A DNA stretch of 37,047 bases from Deltaproteobacteria bacterium (GTDB lineage: Bacteria > Myxococcota_A > UBA9160 > SZUA-336). Position 1 is the stretch's first letter, and each line of letters starts with the position of its first letter. Below, piece after piece: positions 8,092-17,143 of this stretch. Below the pieces are notes generated by a model, which saw only the letters and a list, made by a program, of their open reading frames with translations, made no database searches and was not told the origin of the DNA. The DNA lies in NCBI GenBank assembly GCA_019311115.1, contig JAFDDB010000060.1, forward strand, positions 1-37,047. The letters run 5' to 3'. The translations under genes and the position numbers were made by a program.

Positions 8092-8122
8092 CACAGCACT
8101 TGCGCGTCAAGTGCCTGCTGTG
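8092..8122. repeat. Imperfect inverted repeat between moaD-like gene and aor
   Basis: An inner perfect dyad, GCACTTG (8096-8102) and CAAGTGC (8108-8114), flanks a five-base centre. Outer arms CACAG (8092-8096) and CTGTG (8118-8122) extend it with a four-base bulge on one side. It lies in the 79-base gap between the sulfur-carrier stop and the aor start. It could be an operator or an RNA hairpin that adjusts aor expression relative to the first gene. No T-run follows, so a simple intrinsic terminator is unlikely. Confidence 0.5.
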
Positions 8123-8130
8123 GCTGGGGA

Positions 8131-8400
8131 TCAGCCGCCTCCGATGGAGGCGATGACGGTCAGCTCGTCGTCCGGCAGGAGCGGGTCGTCGAGGTCGTCC
8201 TGCGTGAGTGCACGCTCGCCGACAAACAGCTTCACGAAGCCGTGGGGTGCCCCCTCGGCATCGAGCACCAGGGCGGCGAAGCCCGGGTATTTGACGTCGA
8301 CGGCGGTCAGGCACTCGCGGACGGTGGCGCCCTCTACGGGCACCCGGCCCTCGCCGCGGGTCGGTCCGCGGTAGGGCGGCGGAACGGAGACGATCGGCAA
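8131..8400 (-). CDS. MoaD/ThiS-like sulfur carrier
   Basis: This 89 aa beta-grasp protein ends in ASIGGG, the C-terminal Gly-Gly that is adenylylated and thiocarboxylated in MoaD and ThiS. Internal blocks fit the fold: VEGATVRECLTAVDVKYPG, VKLFVGERALTQDDLDDPL and DDELTVIASIGGG. The start is a TTG, supported by AGGAGG eight bases upstream. It is the first gene of the run leading into aor and two moeA genes, so delivery of the pterin dithiolene sulfur for the tungsten/molybdenum cofactor is the likely role. No MoaE or MoeB is present in the window. Confidence 0.85.
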   Translation of the reverse strand: MPIVSVPPPYRGPTRGEGRVPVEGATVRECLTAVDVKYPGFAALVLDAEGAPHGFVKLFVGERALTQDDLDDPLLPDDELTVIASIGGG

Positions 8401-8426
8401 TGGGGGGACCTCCTGAACGGGGGCGT

Positions 8427-8432
8427 ATTCTA
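8427..8432 (-). promoter_or_regulatory. -10 element TAGAAT upstream of the aor operon
   Basis: On the minus strand GGC-TAGAAT lies about 26 bases before the moaD-like TTG, leaving room for a short leader with AGGAGG. It matches the GCTAnnnT pattern seen elsewhere in the window. No clear -35 is seen. Confidence 0.4.
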
Positions 8433-8492
8433 GCCGCGCATGACCAGGCGCGCCCTCGACCCCGCCCCTTCGGGCTGCGAGGCGGCAGGCGC

Positions 8493-8498
8493 TAAGCT
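8493..8498 (+). promoter_or_regulatory. -10 element TAAGCT before cbpA
   Basis: GC-TAAGCT ends six bases before the cbpA ATG, with no Shine-Dalgarno between. The spacing would place transcription initiation at or next to the start codon, which means a leaderless mRNA. Confidence 0.5.
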
Positions 8499-8504
8499 CA
8501 CCGC

Positions 8505-9437
8505 ATGGAGCAGAAGGACCTGTATGCCGTCCTCGGGGTCGAGCGGGGCGCCTCCGACGAGGACGTCCGCCGGGCGTACCGGAAGCTCGCGCGCGAGACC
8601 CACCCCGACGTGAACCCGAACGACGCCCGGGCGGAGGAGCGCTTCAAGGAGGTCTCGTTCGCCTACGAAGTCCTGTCCGACGCCGAAAAACGCAAGCTCT
8701 ACGACGAGTTCGGCGTGGACGGGCTGCAACAGAGCTTCGACCCCGAGCAGGCCCGGGGCTACCAGCGCTGGGCGCGCGGGGCCCGGCAGAGCCCCCAGCA
8801 GGGCGGCTTTTCGAGCGAGTTCGACCTGGACGACCTGTTCGGGAGCCTCTTCGGCGCGGGCCGGGCGCACGGCCCGGCGCAGGGGCGCGACGCCGAGAGC
8901 GAGATCCACGTCGACTTCATGGATGCCGTGCGCGGCGGCGAGGTCCGCGTCCAGTTCGAGGGCAAGGGGGCCCTGCGAGTCAAGATTCCGCCGGGAGCCG
9001 ACGAGGGCACGCGCGTGCGGCTGGCCGGACAGGGCGCGCCGGGCGCGGCAGGGGGCCCGGCGGGCGACCTGTACCTGAAGCTGCGCGTGCGCCCTCACCG
9101 CTTCTACACCCGGCAGGGAGCGGACCTCCACCTGGACCTGCCGGTGACCCTGCCGGAGCTCGTGCAGGGCGCGTCGGTCGAGGTGCCCACGCCCGACGGG
9201 CCCGTCACCATGAAGATCCCCCCCCACTCGCAGCCCGGGCGAAAGCTGCGGCTTCGCGGCAAGGGAGCGCCGCGGCGCGCCGGGGGCGGAGACGGAGAGC
9301 CGCGCGGCGAACTCTACGTGCGATTGGCCCTGGCGCTGCCGGACACCGACGACCCGCGCCTCGACGAGCTGGCGGCCGAGATGGAGGCGCTTTACGGCGA
9401 CGAAGACGTACGCCGCAGCCTGAAGGACGAGACGTGA
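8505..9437 (+). CDS. cbpA: CbpA-type DnaJ co-chaperone
   Basis: The 310 aa protein has an N-terminal J domain (residues 4-70) with the Hsp70-stimulating H33-P34-D35 in [11 protein letters not shown] Gly/Phe-type linker follows (around 95-125: [20 protein letters not shown]). Two substrate-binding beta domains complete it ([18 protein letters not shown] and [20 protein letters not shown]). No CxxCxGxG zinc repeats are present, so this is the class B/CbpA type rather than DnaJ proper. The stop overlaps the cbpM-like gene as GTGA, the usual cbpA-cbpM pairing. An eight-C run near 9217 does not disturb the frame. Confidence 0.93.
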   Translation: MEQKDLYAVLGVERGASDEDVRRAYRKLARETHPDVNPNDARAEERFKEVSFAYEVLSDAEKRKLYDEFGVDGLQQSFDPEQARGYQRWARGARQSPQQGGFSSEFDLDDLFGSLFGAGRAHGPAQGRDAESEIHVDFMDAVRGGEVRVQFEGKGALRVKIPPGADEGTRVRLAGQGAPGAAGGPAGDLYLKLRVRPHRFYTRQGADLHLDLPVTLPELVQGASVEVPTPDGPVTMKIPPHSQPGRKLRLRGKGAPRRAGGGDGEPRGELYVRLALALPDTDDPRLDELAAEMEALYGDEDVRRSLKDET

Positions 9438-9718
9438 GCTACTACACGCGAAAACAGGTACTGGAGCTGCTCGAGCTCGACGACGGATTCCTGACGTCGC
9501 TGCTCACCGAGGAGATCGTCGTGATCGACGCGCCGACCGCCGAGGTCGGCGAGTTCTCGGAGCGCATGCTCGAGCGGGTGCGCGTCGCGCAGAACCTGGT
9601 GCGCGACCTCGAGGTCAACCTGGCCGGGGCTGCGATCATCCTGCGCATGCGCGAAGAAATGGCCGACCTGCACCACCGGCTCGAAGACCTGGCGCGCGAG
9701 ATCAAGCGCCGGAGCTAG
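9434..9718 (+). CDS. cbpM: CbpM-like chaperone modulator
   Basis: The 94 aa protein starts at a GTG that overlaps the cbpA stop. The N-terminal half ([20 protein letters not shown]) looks like the MerR-type helical region of CbpM. It is followed by [20 protein letters not shown] and a coiled-coil C-terminus ([20 protein letters not shown]). In E. coli, CbpM binds the CbpA J domain and blocks its interaction with DnaK. Position and length support the same role here. Confidence 0.8.
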   Translation: MSYYTRKQVLELLELDDGFLTSLLTEEIVVIDAPTAEVGEFSERMLERVRVAQNLVRDLEVNLAGAAIILRMREEMADLHHRLEDLAREIKRRS

Positions 9719-9732
9719 GCCGCGGCGCCGTC

Positions 9733-11094
<1,362 letters not shown>

Positions 11095-12105
11095 CTACGC
11101 GGGCCCGACGGAGACCGCGCCGTCGAGCCGTGTGACGCTCTCCACGTCGAGTGCGGAGAGCGGGTCGTCCTGTGCGTCGAACACCGCGGCGAACCAGCGC
11201 GTGACGAGCGCCCGCAGCAGCCGGTGCATCCGATCCTGCGGCAGCAGGTCGGCGAGCGGGCGCGTCGGCCGCGACTGGTTCGGGCGCGGGTTGTCGAAGT
11301 GGCTCTGGTGCAGCAGCGGGATGCCGTCGCAGAAGTGGAAGTGGTCCGCGCCGTCGATCACGAGCAGGCGGCTGCTCTCGCCGAGGCGTGCGAAAAGCGG
11401 GCGCACGCTGGTCTCCAGGTCGACGAGCACGTCGTCGCGGCCGGCGATCACCAGCGAGTCCAGGCCGTCGCGCAGCGGAAGCTCACCGGGAGCGAAGGCC
11501 TTGCGGCCGACGAAGGGCTCCGAGGCCGGCGCCAGCCCGCAGACCGCGCGCACGCGCGGGTCGATCGCGGGCGACTTGAACGCCGTCCAGCCGCCGAACG
11601 AGTGCCCGAGCACACCGACTCGCCCAGCGTCGATGCGCGGCAGGCCGGTCACGCCGGCGAGCACCTGGTCCACGACCGAGCGCAGGTCGAGCGGCCGCCA
11701 CTCGCGCAGGTCCAGGTGCACCGCTTTGCGCTGGTCCTCGTCGAGGTCGAGCATCTCGAAGAAGGTGTTGCCCACGTGGTCCGGGGCCGCGACGACGTGG
11801 CCGTGACTGGCCAGGTGCGTGGTGAGGAACGTGCTCTGCTGCCGCAGGCCCGAGTTGCCGTGCGAGAACGCCAGCAGCGGGAACTCGCCGGGAGCCGCCG
11901 CGGCGCCCGGAGCCGCGAGGTGCGGCTGGCCGAACGGGTGCGCCGCCGCGGCGGACAGGTCGTCGCCCGCATGCGCCCCCGCCGCCGGGTACCAGACCTC
12001 GACCGGCAGCTTGCGCCCGGAGCCGGCCGGGCTCTCGAGCTCGAAGGCCAGCACGCCGACCGGATGCGGCCCGCGCTCGGCGGCCTGCGAGGAGAGGAGG
12101 GGCAT
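11095..12105 (-). CDS. Alpha/beta hydrolase (PAF-acetylhydrolase/dienelactone hydrolase-like)
   Basis: The 336 aa protein has no clear signal peptide. It shows the serine hydrolase fold: VEVWYPA at 35-41, LLAFSHGNSGLRQQSTFLTT with the oxyanion region around 77-96, the nucleophile elbow GHSFGG with S169, AGRDD near 221-225 as acid candidate, and H255 in GADHFHF. The arrangement and the VWYPA opening resemble bacterial platelet-activating-factor acetylhydrolase-like esterases. It heads a two-gene run with the GH1 glucosidase. A TAAAGC six bases before the ATG could be a weak -10 like others in the window. The substrate is unknown. Confidence 0.85.
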   Translation of the reverse strand: MPLLSSQAAERGPHPVGVLAFELESPAGSGRKLPVEVWYPAAGAHAGDDLSAAAAHPFGQPHLAAPGAAAAPGEFPLLAFSHGNSGLRQQSTFLTTHLASHGHVVAAPDHVGNTFFEMLDLDEDQRKAVHLDLREWRPLDLRSVVDQVLAGVTGLPRIDAGRVGVLGHSFGGWTAFKSPAIDPRVRAVCGLAPASEPFVGRKAFAPGELPLRDGLDSLVIAGRDDVLVDLETSVRPLFARLGESSRLLVIDGADHFHFCDGIPLLHQSHFDNPRPNQSRPTRPLADLLPQDRMHRLLRALVTRWFAAVFDAQDDPLSALDVESVTRLDGAVSVGPA

Positions 12106-12182
12106 ACCCGAGCTTTACGGGGACGCGCGCCCGACTGCAAGCCCCGCCTGGGGCTCCGGCGGTTCCGCGTGCGCCCAGGGGC

Positions 12183-12188
12183 TACACT
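12183..12188 (+). promoter_or_regulatory. -10 element TACACT before the thioesterase gene
   Basis: GC-TACACT ends nine bases before the ATG at 12198. The intervening bases (CCGCGGCCC) hold no Shine-Dalgarno, consistent with a leaderless or near-leaderless transcript. Confidence 0.5.
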
Positions 12189-12197
12189 CCGCGGCCC

Positions 12198-13058
12198 ATG
12201 AGCCCCGAGAGCGGCCGAGAAACGGCCCCCATCGCGAAGCTGCTGCGCCGGCTCGACCTGGCCGCCGCCGGGCGCGACGAGTTCTCGTCGCCCAACCCCG
12301 GCGACGGCCGGCGCCTGTTCGGTGGACTGGTCGCGGCGCAGTCGGTCATCGCGGCCGGCCGGACGCTGGGAGAGGACCCGGCCGAGCGGCCGCTCCACTC
12401 GCTGCACGCGTACTTCCTGCGGCCGGGACGGCCCGGCGTGCCGATCCGGTTCGCCGTGACCCGGCTGAAGGACGGGCGGAACTTCGCGGCGCGCACCGTC
12501 TTCGCCTGGCAGGAGGACGAGATCATCTTCACGCTCCACGCCAGCTTCACCCGGCCCGAGGACGGCATCGCGCACCAGGACGCGATGCCCGAGGCCCCGC
12601 CCCCGGAATCGAGCCACCCGCACGAACGAGACGGCCACCCGTTCGAGATGCGGCACTGCGACTCCGAATTGGAAGACCGCGAGCTCGCGGAAGCCGGAAC
12701 GCCGCTGCCCGCGCGCCGGCGCAACTGGATGCGTCCGCGCGGCCCGGTCCCCGACGACCGGCTCGTCCACACCGCGCTGCTGGTCTACGCCAGCGACCGC
12801 AAGCTCATCTCGACCGGCGCGCGCCCCCACGGCCTGGTACACGGACGCCGCCGGGCCGCGAGCCTCGACCACGCCGTGTGGATCCACGGCGACTTCAGCT
12901 TCGACGACTGGCTGCTCTTCGACATGCAGAGCCCCGTCGCCCGCAACGCCCGCGCCCTGGTCTACGGCGCCTTCTACCGCCCCGACGGCGTCCGCATCGC
13001 CTCGGTCGCCCAGGAAGGCCTGATCCGCGGCGGTCCCGGCCCGAGCGACGGGCGCTAG
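12198..13058 (+). CDS. tesB: Acyl-CoA thioesterase, TesB type (double hotdog)
   Basis: The 286 aa protein hydrolyses acyl-CoA to free acid and CoA. The first hotdog contains FGGLVAAQSVIAAGRTL (41-57), HSLHAYFLRPG (67-77) and RDGR-like KDGRNFAARTVFAWQ (91-105). The second carries SLDHAVWIHGDF, WLLFDMQSP and a final IASVAQEGLIRG. By comparison with E. coli TesB, the catalytic triad candidates are D200 (YASD), S222 (ASLDH) and Q272 (AQEG). Length is normal. It is a single-gene unit, and its stop overlaps the convergent MBL-fold gene's stop inside CTAG at 13055-13058. Confidence 0.92.
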   Translation: MSPESGRETAPIAKLLRRLDLAAAGRDEFSSPNPGDGRRLFGGLVAAQSVIAAGRTLGEDPAERPLHSLHAYFLRPGRPGVPIRFAVTRLKDGRNFAARTVFAWQEDEIIFTLHASFTRPEDGIAHQDAMPEAPPPESSHPHERDGHPFEMRHCDSELEDRELAEAGTPLPARRRNWMRPRGPVPDDRLVHTALLVYASDRKLISTGARPHGLVHGRRRAASLDHAVWIHGDFSFDDWLLFDMQSPVARNARALVYGAFYRPDGVRIASVAQEGLIRGGPGPSDGR

Positions 13059-13954
13059 GCGCTCTCGAAGCGCCCCGGCTCGACCTCTCGCAACGCGCCC
13101 CGTGCCAGCAGGCGGTCCACGTGCATTCCCATGCTCCGGGACTCGACGGCTTCGACGTTCGGCACGTCGTCGCCGGGCCGGAACACGAAACGGTGTTCCG
13201 CGATCTCGGCCAGGCTGTGGGGCTCGGCCAGGTACTCGAGCAGGCGGCGCTCTCGGTCGGCGATCATGGCCGTGAACCGGTCCAGTCTCTCGAGGAACGC
13301 CTCTCGCGTCTCGAGCACGCCGATGTGGTGGAAGGTCGCCCAGTAACGCGCGTCGATGTCGCGCACCTTGACGAGCGTAGCGGCGAAGTCTTCGAGGTCC
13401 GACCACGCGTCGCCGTAGTACGGGCCGAAGCTCGACAGGTCGATGTCGCCCAGGTAGAGCAAGCCGCTGGGCTCGACGAGGAAAGCGCAGTGCCCGCGCG
13501 TGTGTCCCGGCGTGTGGATGACGTGCACGCGAACGCCCCCGCCCAGGTCCATGACGTCGCCGTCGCGGAACGCCACCGCGTCCGGCCGCGCCACGTAGTG
13601 GAACTGCTCGACGATCAGCTTCTCGAAGCCGCTGCGGATCGGCTCCGGGTAGCCGTAGATGTCCATCATGCAGTCGAGCGACTGCATGCCGTGCACGTCG
13701 GCTTCGTGGAGCCACCACTCCGCGTCCGGGTACAGGAAATTGCCGGCGACGTGGTCCTCGTGGCAGTGGCTGTTGACCACGCGGTCCGCGGGCGGCGCTT
13801 GCGCGCGCGCCACGATGCCGAGCGATGGGTCGATGACGATGCTCTCCTCGCCGCCGTGGACGACGAGGCTGTTTCCGTGCGGGTACTTGCCGCGCCTGGC
13901 CCCGTAGTGGACGGTGACCTCGCCGTACTCGGCGTCTTCGAGTACGGCGCTCAT
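13055..13954 (-). CDS. Metallo-beta-lactamase-fold hydrolase
   Basis: The 299 aa protein has the complete MBL metal set: H63-x-H65-x-D67-H68 (NSHCHEDH), H151 in HTPGHT, D170 in YLGDID and H209/H210 in TFHHIG. The opening (VTVHYGARRGKYPHGNSLVV) and the C-terminal helical part with HVDRLLARGALREVEPG resemble MBL hydrolases with a small winged-helix-like tail. Its ATG overlaps the SRPBCC stop (ATGA at 13951-13954). The substrate cannot be assigned; glyoxalase II-like and quorum-lactonase-like enzymes share these motifs. Confidence 0.88.
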   Translation of the reverse strand: MSAVLEDAEYGEVTVHYGARRGKYPHGNSLVVHGGEESIVIDPSLGIVARAQAPPADRVVNSHCHEDHVAGNFLYPDAEWWLHEADVHGMQSLDCMMDIYGYPEPIRSGFEKLIVEQFHYVARPDAVAFRDGDVMDLGGGVRVHVIHTPGHTRGHCAFLVEPSGLLYLGDIDLSSFGPYYGDAWSDLEDFAATLVKVRDIDARYWATFHHIGVLETREAFLERLDRFTAMIADRERRLLEYLAEPHSLAEIAEHRFVFRPGDDVPNVEAVESRSMGMHVDRLLARGALREVEPGRFESA

Positions 13955-14688
13955 TCGCCCGCTCGCTCCGCCGAGGCCCGTTCCTCCGAGGCCCGTTCGG
14001 CGGGGGACTCGGCTCGATCCAGCACCACGTAGCGCCGCTCGACCTCGGTGCGCAGGTTGCCCAGCAGGGCGCGCAGCGACCGCTTCATCAGCATGTCCTG
14101 CACGAACTCCGGCACGGCGCGGCCCGACGACATGCTCGCGCGGTAGCGCACGAGCGTCGCCTTGCCGCCGTCGACCGGCACGAGCCGCCAGGTGCCGGTG
14201 CTCGACACGATGTCGGCGGGCTCCTCGTCGTCGAGGGCCCAGCGGATCTCGCCGGCGCGAGGCGCCAGGTCGTAGACCGACGTGTGCCCCATCCCGACGA
14301 ACATGACCGAGAAGCGCTGGCGCACCCAGACCTGGTCGCCCTCGCGCCGCGCGATCTCGGTAGAGTCGATCAGCGGCATGAAGCCCGGCCAGGACTCGAA
14401 GTCGGTGAGCGTCGACCAGACCGCGTCGGGCGCGCGCCGCACCAGGGCCGCCGCGCGCGTCTTGCCGTTGGCGCTGGCCTCCCCGGACTTGCGCTCGTCT
14501 TCGGCGACCAGGATCTGCCCTTCGCGAAGCTGGTCGAGCTCGCTGCTCGACACCAGGTCCTCGAGCCGCGCGACCGGCACGGCGCAGGCGATGCACGGCG
14601 ACGGCGCGCCGACGTCGGGCATGGGCGCCGCGCCGGACGCGGCCAGCACGAGCCACATCCCGATTGCGGTGAACGCGCCCATGGACAT
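13951..14688 (-). CDS. Exported SRPBCC/START-type protein
   Basis: The 245 aa protein begins with a probable signal peptide (MSMGAFTAIGMWLVLAASGA). A cysteine pair follows (PCIACAV, about 32-36), then an SRPBCC/polyketide-cyclase-like domain: RRAPDAVWSTLTDFESWPG, MPLIDSTEIARREGDQVWV, WALDDEEPADIVSSTGTWRL and RYRASMSSGRAVPEF. The fold holds hydrophobic ligands. The C-terminus is a low-complexity tail (ERASEERASAERAGE) made by a 15-base direct repeat. It lies about 60 bases after the nucleotidyltransferase stop and overlaps the MBL gene, so it may act with that hydrolase, though this is only positional evidence. Confidence 0.78.
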   Translation of the reverse strand: MSMGAFTAIGMWLVLAASGAAPMPDVGAPSPCIACAVPVARLEDLVSSSELDQLREGQILVAEDERKSGEASANGKTRAAALVRRAPDAVWSTLTDFESWPGFMPLIDSTEIARREGDQVWVRQRFSVMFVGMGHTSVYDLAPRAGEIRWALDDEEPADIVSSTGTWRLVPVDGGKATLVRYRASMSSGRAVPEFVQDMLMKRSLRALLGNLRTEVERRYVVLDRAESPAERASEERASAERAGE

Positions 14689-14748
14689 GCGAACCTTCCC
14701 TCCGGATCGCCTCGGGAGCCCGCCTGCGGCGCCCCCGTAGATCCCGGG

Positions 14749-15582
14749 TCAGGGGCGGCCCGGCCGCGGCGAGGGGAGCGCGGCGCGCTCGATGCGCGCG
14801 CAGGCACCCTCCACCACCTTGCGATCGTCGCCCCGCAGCATACCCGCGAGCCGGATCCATGTCTCCACGTAGAGCTGCAGGCCGGCCACCGCGCGCGCCC
14901 ACGCCTCGCCCGCTCCGTCGAGCCCGAGCGTCCGGCGGTGCAGGGCCGTCCACTCCGAGTCGCGTCCGGCGTCACGCCAGAGGGCGTCGAGGTAGCGGTT
15001 CTCGGTGTCGACGAGCAACTCGGACGCAACCGCAAGCGCGCGCCCGAGCCCCTGCGCCAGGCCGAGCGCCCCGTACACGAGCGCGGACTCGTCGGGTCCG
15101 CGCAGGGCGCCAAGCAGCTTGTGGACCTCTTCGGCGCATCCCGCCAGCTCGCGGCTCACGAAGCCGCGCGCACGCTTACGCAGCAGCGCCCAGTCGAAGT
15201 CGCGCGCCTCGGCCAGCAGGTCGGCCAGCCCGCCGTCGCGGTCGTGGAGCACGCGCGCCTGCCGCAGCGCCTCGACCGTCCAGATGGCCCGGTCGGGAGC
15301 GGCGAGCTCGGCACGCTTGGCCGCCAGCGTGGTGCGCGAGAGGCTGACGAGGAAGTCGTCGACGTAGCGCAGCCGGTAGACCTCGCGGTCCGAGCGGGGC
15401 GGCGCATCGGTGAAGCAGAGCAGGTCCACGTCGCTCTCGGGCCGCGCGTCGCCGCGCGCCCGGCTGCCCGTGAGCGCCACACCGGCGACGTCCGGGGCCA
15501 CCACGTCCTCGACCAGGGCCTCGAGCAGCCCCTCCGGAAGGCCGTGGGACGCCGCGCGGGAGAGGTCGGAGTCGCCGCTCAC
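14749..15582 (-). CDS. Nucleotidyltransferase-domain protein
   Basis: The 277 aa protein starts at a GTG seven bases after the SMP-30 stop. The Pol-beta-like nucleotidyltransferase motif is intact: GSRARG (39-44) followed by SDVDLLCF with the two catalytic aspartates D51 and D53. The rest is helical (DFDWALLRKRARGFVSRE, EEVHKLLGALRG, LYVETWIRLAGML), like the C-terminal four-helix domain of aminoglycoside nucleotidyltransferases and related enzymes. No HEPN or toxin partner is next to it. The acceptor substrate is unknown. Confidence 0.8.
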   Translation of the reverse strand: MSGDSDLSRAASHGLPEGLLEALVEDVVAPDVAGVALTGSRARGDARPESDVDLLCFTDAPPRSDREVYRLRYVDDFLVSLSRTTLAAKRAELAAPDRAIWTVEALRQARVLHDRDGGLADLLAEARDFDWALLRKRARGFVSRELAGCAEEVHKLLGALRGPDESALVYGALGLAQGLGRALAVASELLVDTENRYLDALWRDAGRDSEWTALHRRTLGLDGAGEAWARAVAGLQLYVETWIRLAGMLRGDDRKVVEGACARIERAALPSPRPGRP

Positions 15583-15589
15583 GCCGCCG

Positions 15590-16489
15590 TCAGTACGCGA
15601 GCGCGAGGCCCGGCGTCTTCCAGTCGGCGGCCACGAGCTTGCCCGTCGCAGACAGCGTGATGTAGGCCGTGCGCAGGTCGTCGCCGCCGAAGCAGATGTT
15701 CGTCGTGAGCGGATCGGGCATCGCCACGTGCTCGATGTTCGAGCCGTCGGGCGAGATGATCGTGATGCCGCCGTTCACGATCGTGGCGACGCAGACGTTG
15801 CCGTCGGCGTCGATCGCCAGCGAGTCGAGAAGCTGGTGGCCGGGCAGGCCAGCGACCAGCTCACCGCGCAGCGACGAGGCGATCTCGCCCGGTGCGGACA
15901 CGTCCCAGGCGAACACGCGTCCGGTGTGCGTCTCGGCCGCGTACAGGCGCTTGCCGTCCGGCGACAGGCCGACCCCGTTCGGCGAGTCGAGCGGGTACAC
16001 CGCCTCGACGATGCGCGACCCGTCGGGAAGCGCGTAGTAGAGCCCGCCCCGGTCGCGGTCCCGCTCGCGCATCTTGCCGTGGTCGGAGAACCAGAACCCA
16101 CCCTGTGAGTCGAAGACCAGGTCGTTCGGACCGCGCAGCGGGTGTCCGTCGCACTCGGTGTAGAGCGTCTCGACGCGTCCCGTGTCCAGGTCCACGCGCT
16201 GGATGCTGCCGCCGGTGTAGTTGGCCGGCTGGTTGCCCGGCAGCGTGAGGCCGCCGGCGTCGATCCACTCGAAGCCGCCGTTGTTGCACACGTAGACCGC
16301 GCCGTCTGGACCGATGGCCGCGCCGTTCGGACCCCCTCCCGTCTCGGCCACCACCTTGACCGTGCCGTCGGGATTCACGCGCGACAGCGTTCCGCGCTTG
16401 ATCTCCACCACCAGGACCGATCCGTCGGGCAGGCAGACCGGCCCTTCGGGGAACTCCAAGCCGGTCGCAATCTCCCGGATCTCGCTCAT
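15590..16489 (-). CDS. SMP-30/gluconolactonase/LRE family protein
   Basis: The 299 aa protein is a six-bladed beta-propeller hydrolase. Metal ligands conserved in SMP-30 lactonases are in place: E15 (FPEGPV), N122 (RGPND), N171 (SPNGVGLSPDG) and D222 (LLDSLAIDADG). No signal peptide is seen. It probably hydrolyses a sugar or other lactone. A GGAGGAGAGC precedes the ATG, and the gene follows the methyltransferase by 21 bases on the same strand. Confidence 0.88.
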   Translation of the reverse strand: MSEIREIATGLEFPEGPVCLPDGSVLVVEIKRGTLSRVNPDGTVKVVAETGGGPNGAAIGPDGAVYVCNNGGFEWIDAGGLTLPGNQPANYTGGSIQRVDLDTGRVETLYTECDGHPLRGPNDLVFDSQGGFWFSDHGKMRERDRDRGGLYYALPDGSRIVEAVYPLDSPNGVGLSPDGKRLYAAETHTGRVFAWDVSAPGEIASSLRGELVAGLPGHQLLDSLAIDADGNVCVATIVNGGITIISPDGSNIEHVAMPDPLTTNICFGGDDLRTAYITLSATGKLVAADWKTPGLALAY

Positions 16490-16510
16490 GCTCTCCTCCG
16501 CACGGGGATT

Positions 16511-17143
16511 CTACGCGCTGCGGACGCGCGCCATGCGCACCACCCAGTACTGGGCACCGCCGCGTCCCGGACGGTCGTCGAGCCGCTCGGTCACGTCGAA
16601 GCCCGCCGCGTCGAGGACCGCGTCGAGGGCGTCGCCAGTCCAGTAGGTGAACCAGCGCGGAGCGTCGAGGCCGTAGGGCTTCTCGTCCCAGGCGCCGCCC
16701 GAGCCCCCCTTGACCGACAGGTAGAGCCGGCCGGCCGGCGCCAGCACGCGGCGGAACCCCGCCAGCGCAGCGGGCACGTCGCGCCGCTCCAGGTGGAGCA
16801 GCGAGGCGCTCGCCCAGATGCCGTCGATGCGCGCGCGGACCGGCAGCGCGCGCATGTCGGCCTGCACGCGCGGACCCGGCCACGGGTCGAGACCGGAGCG
16901 GAGCATGCCCGTCGAGCGGTCGAGCCCGACCACGCGCAGGCCCCGTTCGCGCAGGATCGCGCCGTCGAACCCCGGCCCGCAGCCGACGTCGAGCACGAGC
17001 GAGCCGGGGGACAGCAAGGAGGCGAACCGGTCCAGGTCTCCCTCGACGGCCGTGCGGTCGCGGCGCTTGTCGGCGTAGCGCTGCGCCACCCGGTCGTAGC
17101 TGGCCCGCGTCGTCTCGTAGGGGTCGCCCTCGTCCGGTCCCAC
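16511..17143 (-). CDS. Class I SAM-dependent methyltransferase
   Basis: The 210 aa protein starts at a GTG immediately after the stop of the broken OmpA gene. SAM-binding motif I is VLDVGCGPGFDG (50-61), with an acidic residue after strand 2 in VVGLDRSTGM. Further blocks are QADMRALPV, WASASLLHLERRDVPAAL and RRVLAPAGRLYLSVKGG. This is a methyltransferase type 11/25 domain of usual length. The C-terminal end (QYWVVRMARVRSA) is intact. The methyl acceptor is unknown. Confidence 0.88.
   Translation of the reverse strand: MGPDEGDPYETTRASYDRVAQRYADKRRDRTAVEGDLDRFASLLSPGSLVLDVGCGPGFDGAILRERGLRVVGLDRSTGMLRSGLDPWPGPRVQADMRALPVRARIDGIWASASLLHLERRDVPAALAGFRRVLAPAGRLYLSVKGGSGGAWDEKPYGLDAPRWFTYWTGDALDAVLDAAGFDVTERLDDRPGRGGAQYWVVRMARVRSA

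Noticed and set aside
8401-8504. Molybdenum-cofactor riboswitch upstream of the moaD-aor operon
   Set aside because: The leader between the candidate -10 and the start codon is too short for the large Moco riboswitch and no matching fold is apparent.
9210-9230. Eight-C run in cbpA as a slippage frameshift
   Set aside because: The reading frame and domain are continuous across it.
13055-13060. Intrinsic terminators at convergent gene ends
   Set aside because: No hairpin followed by a T-run was seen at this or other operon ends in the window.
14749-15582. Nucleotidyltransferase as a MNT/HEPN toxin-antitoxin pair
   Set aside because: The motif fits a nucleotidyltransferase, but no HEPN partner is adjacent; neighbours are SMP-30 and an SRPBCC protein.
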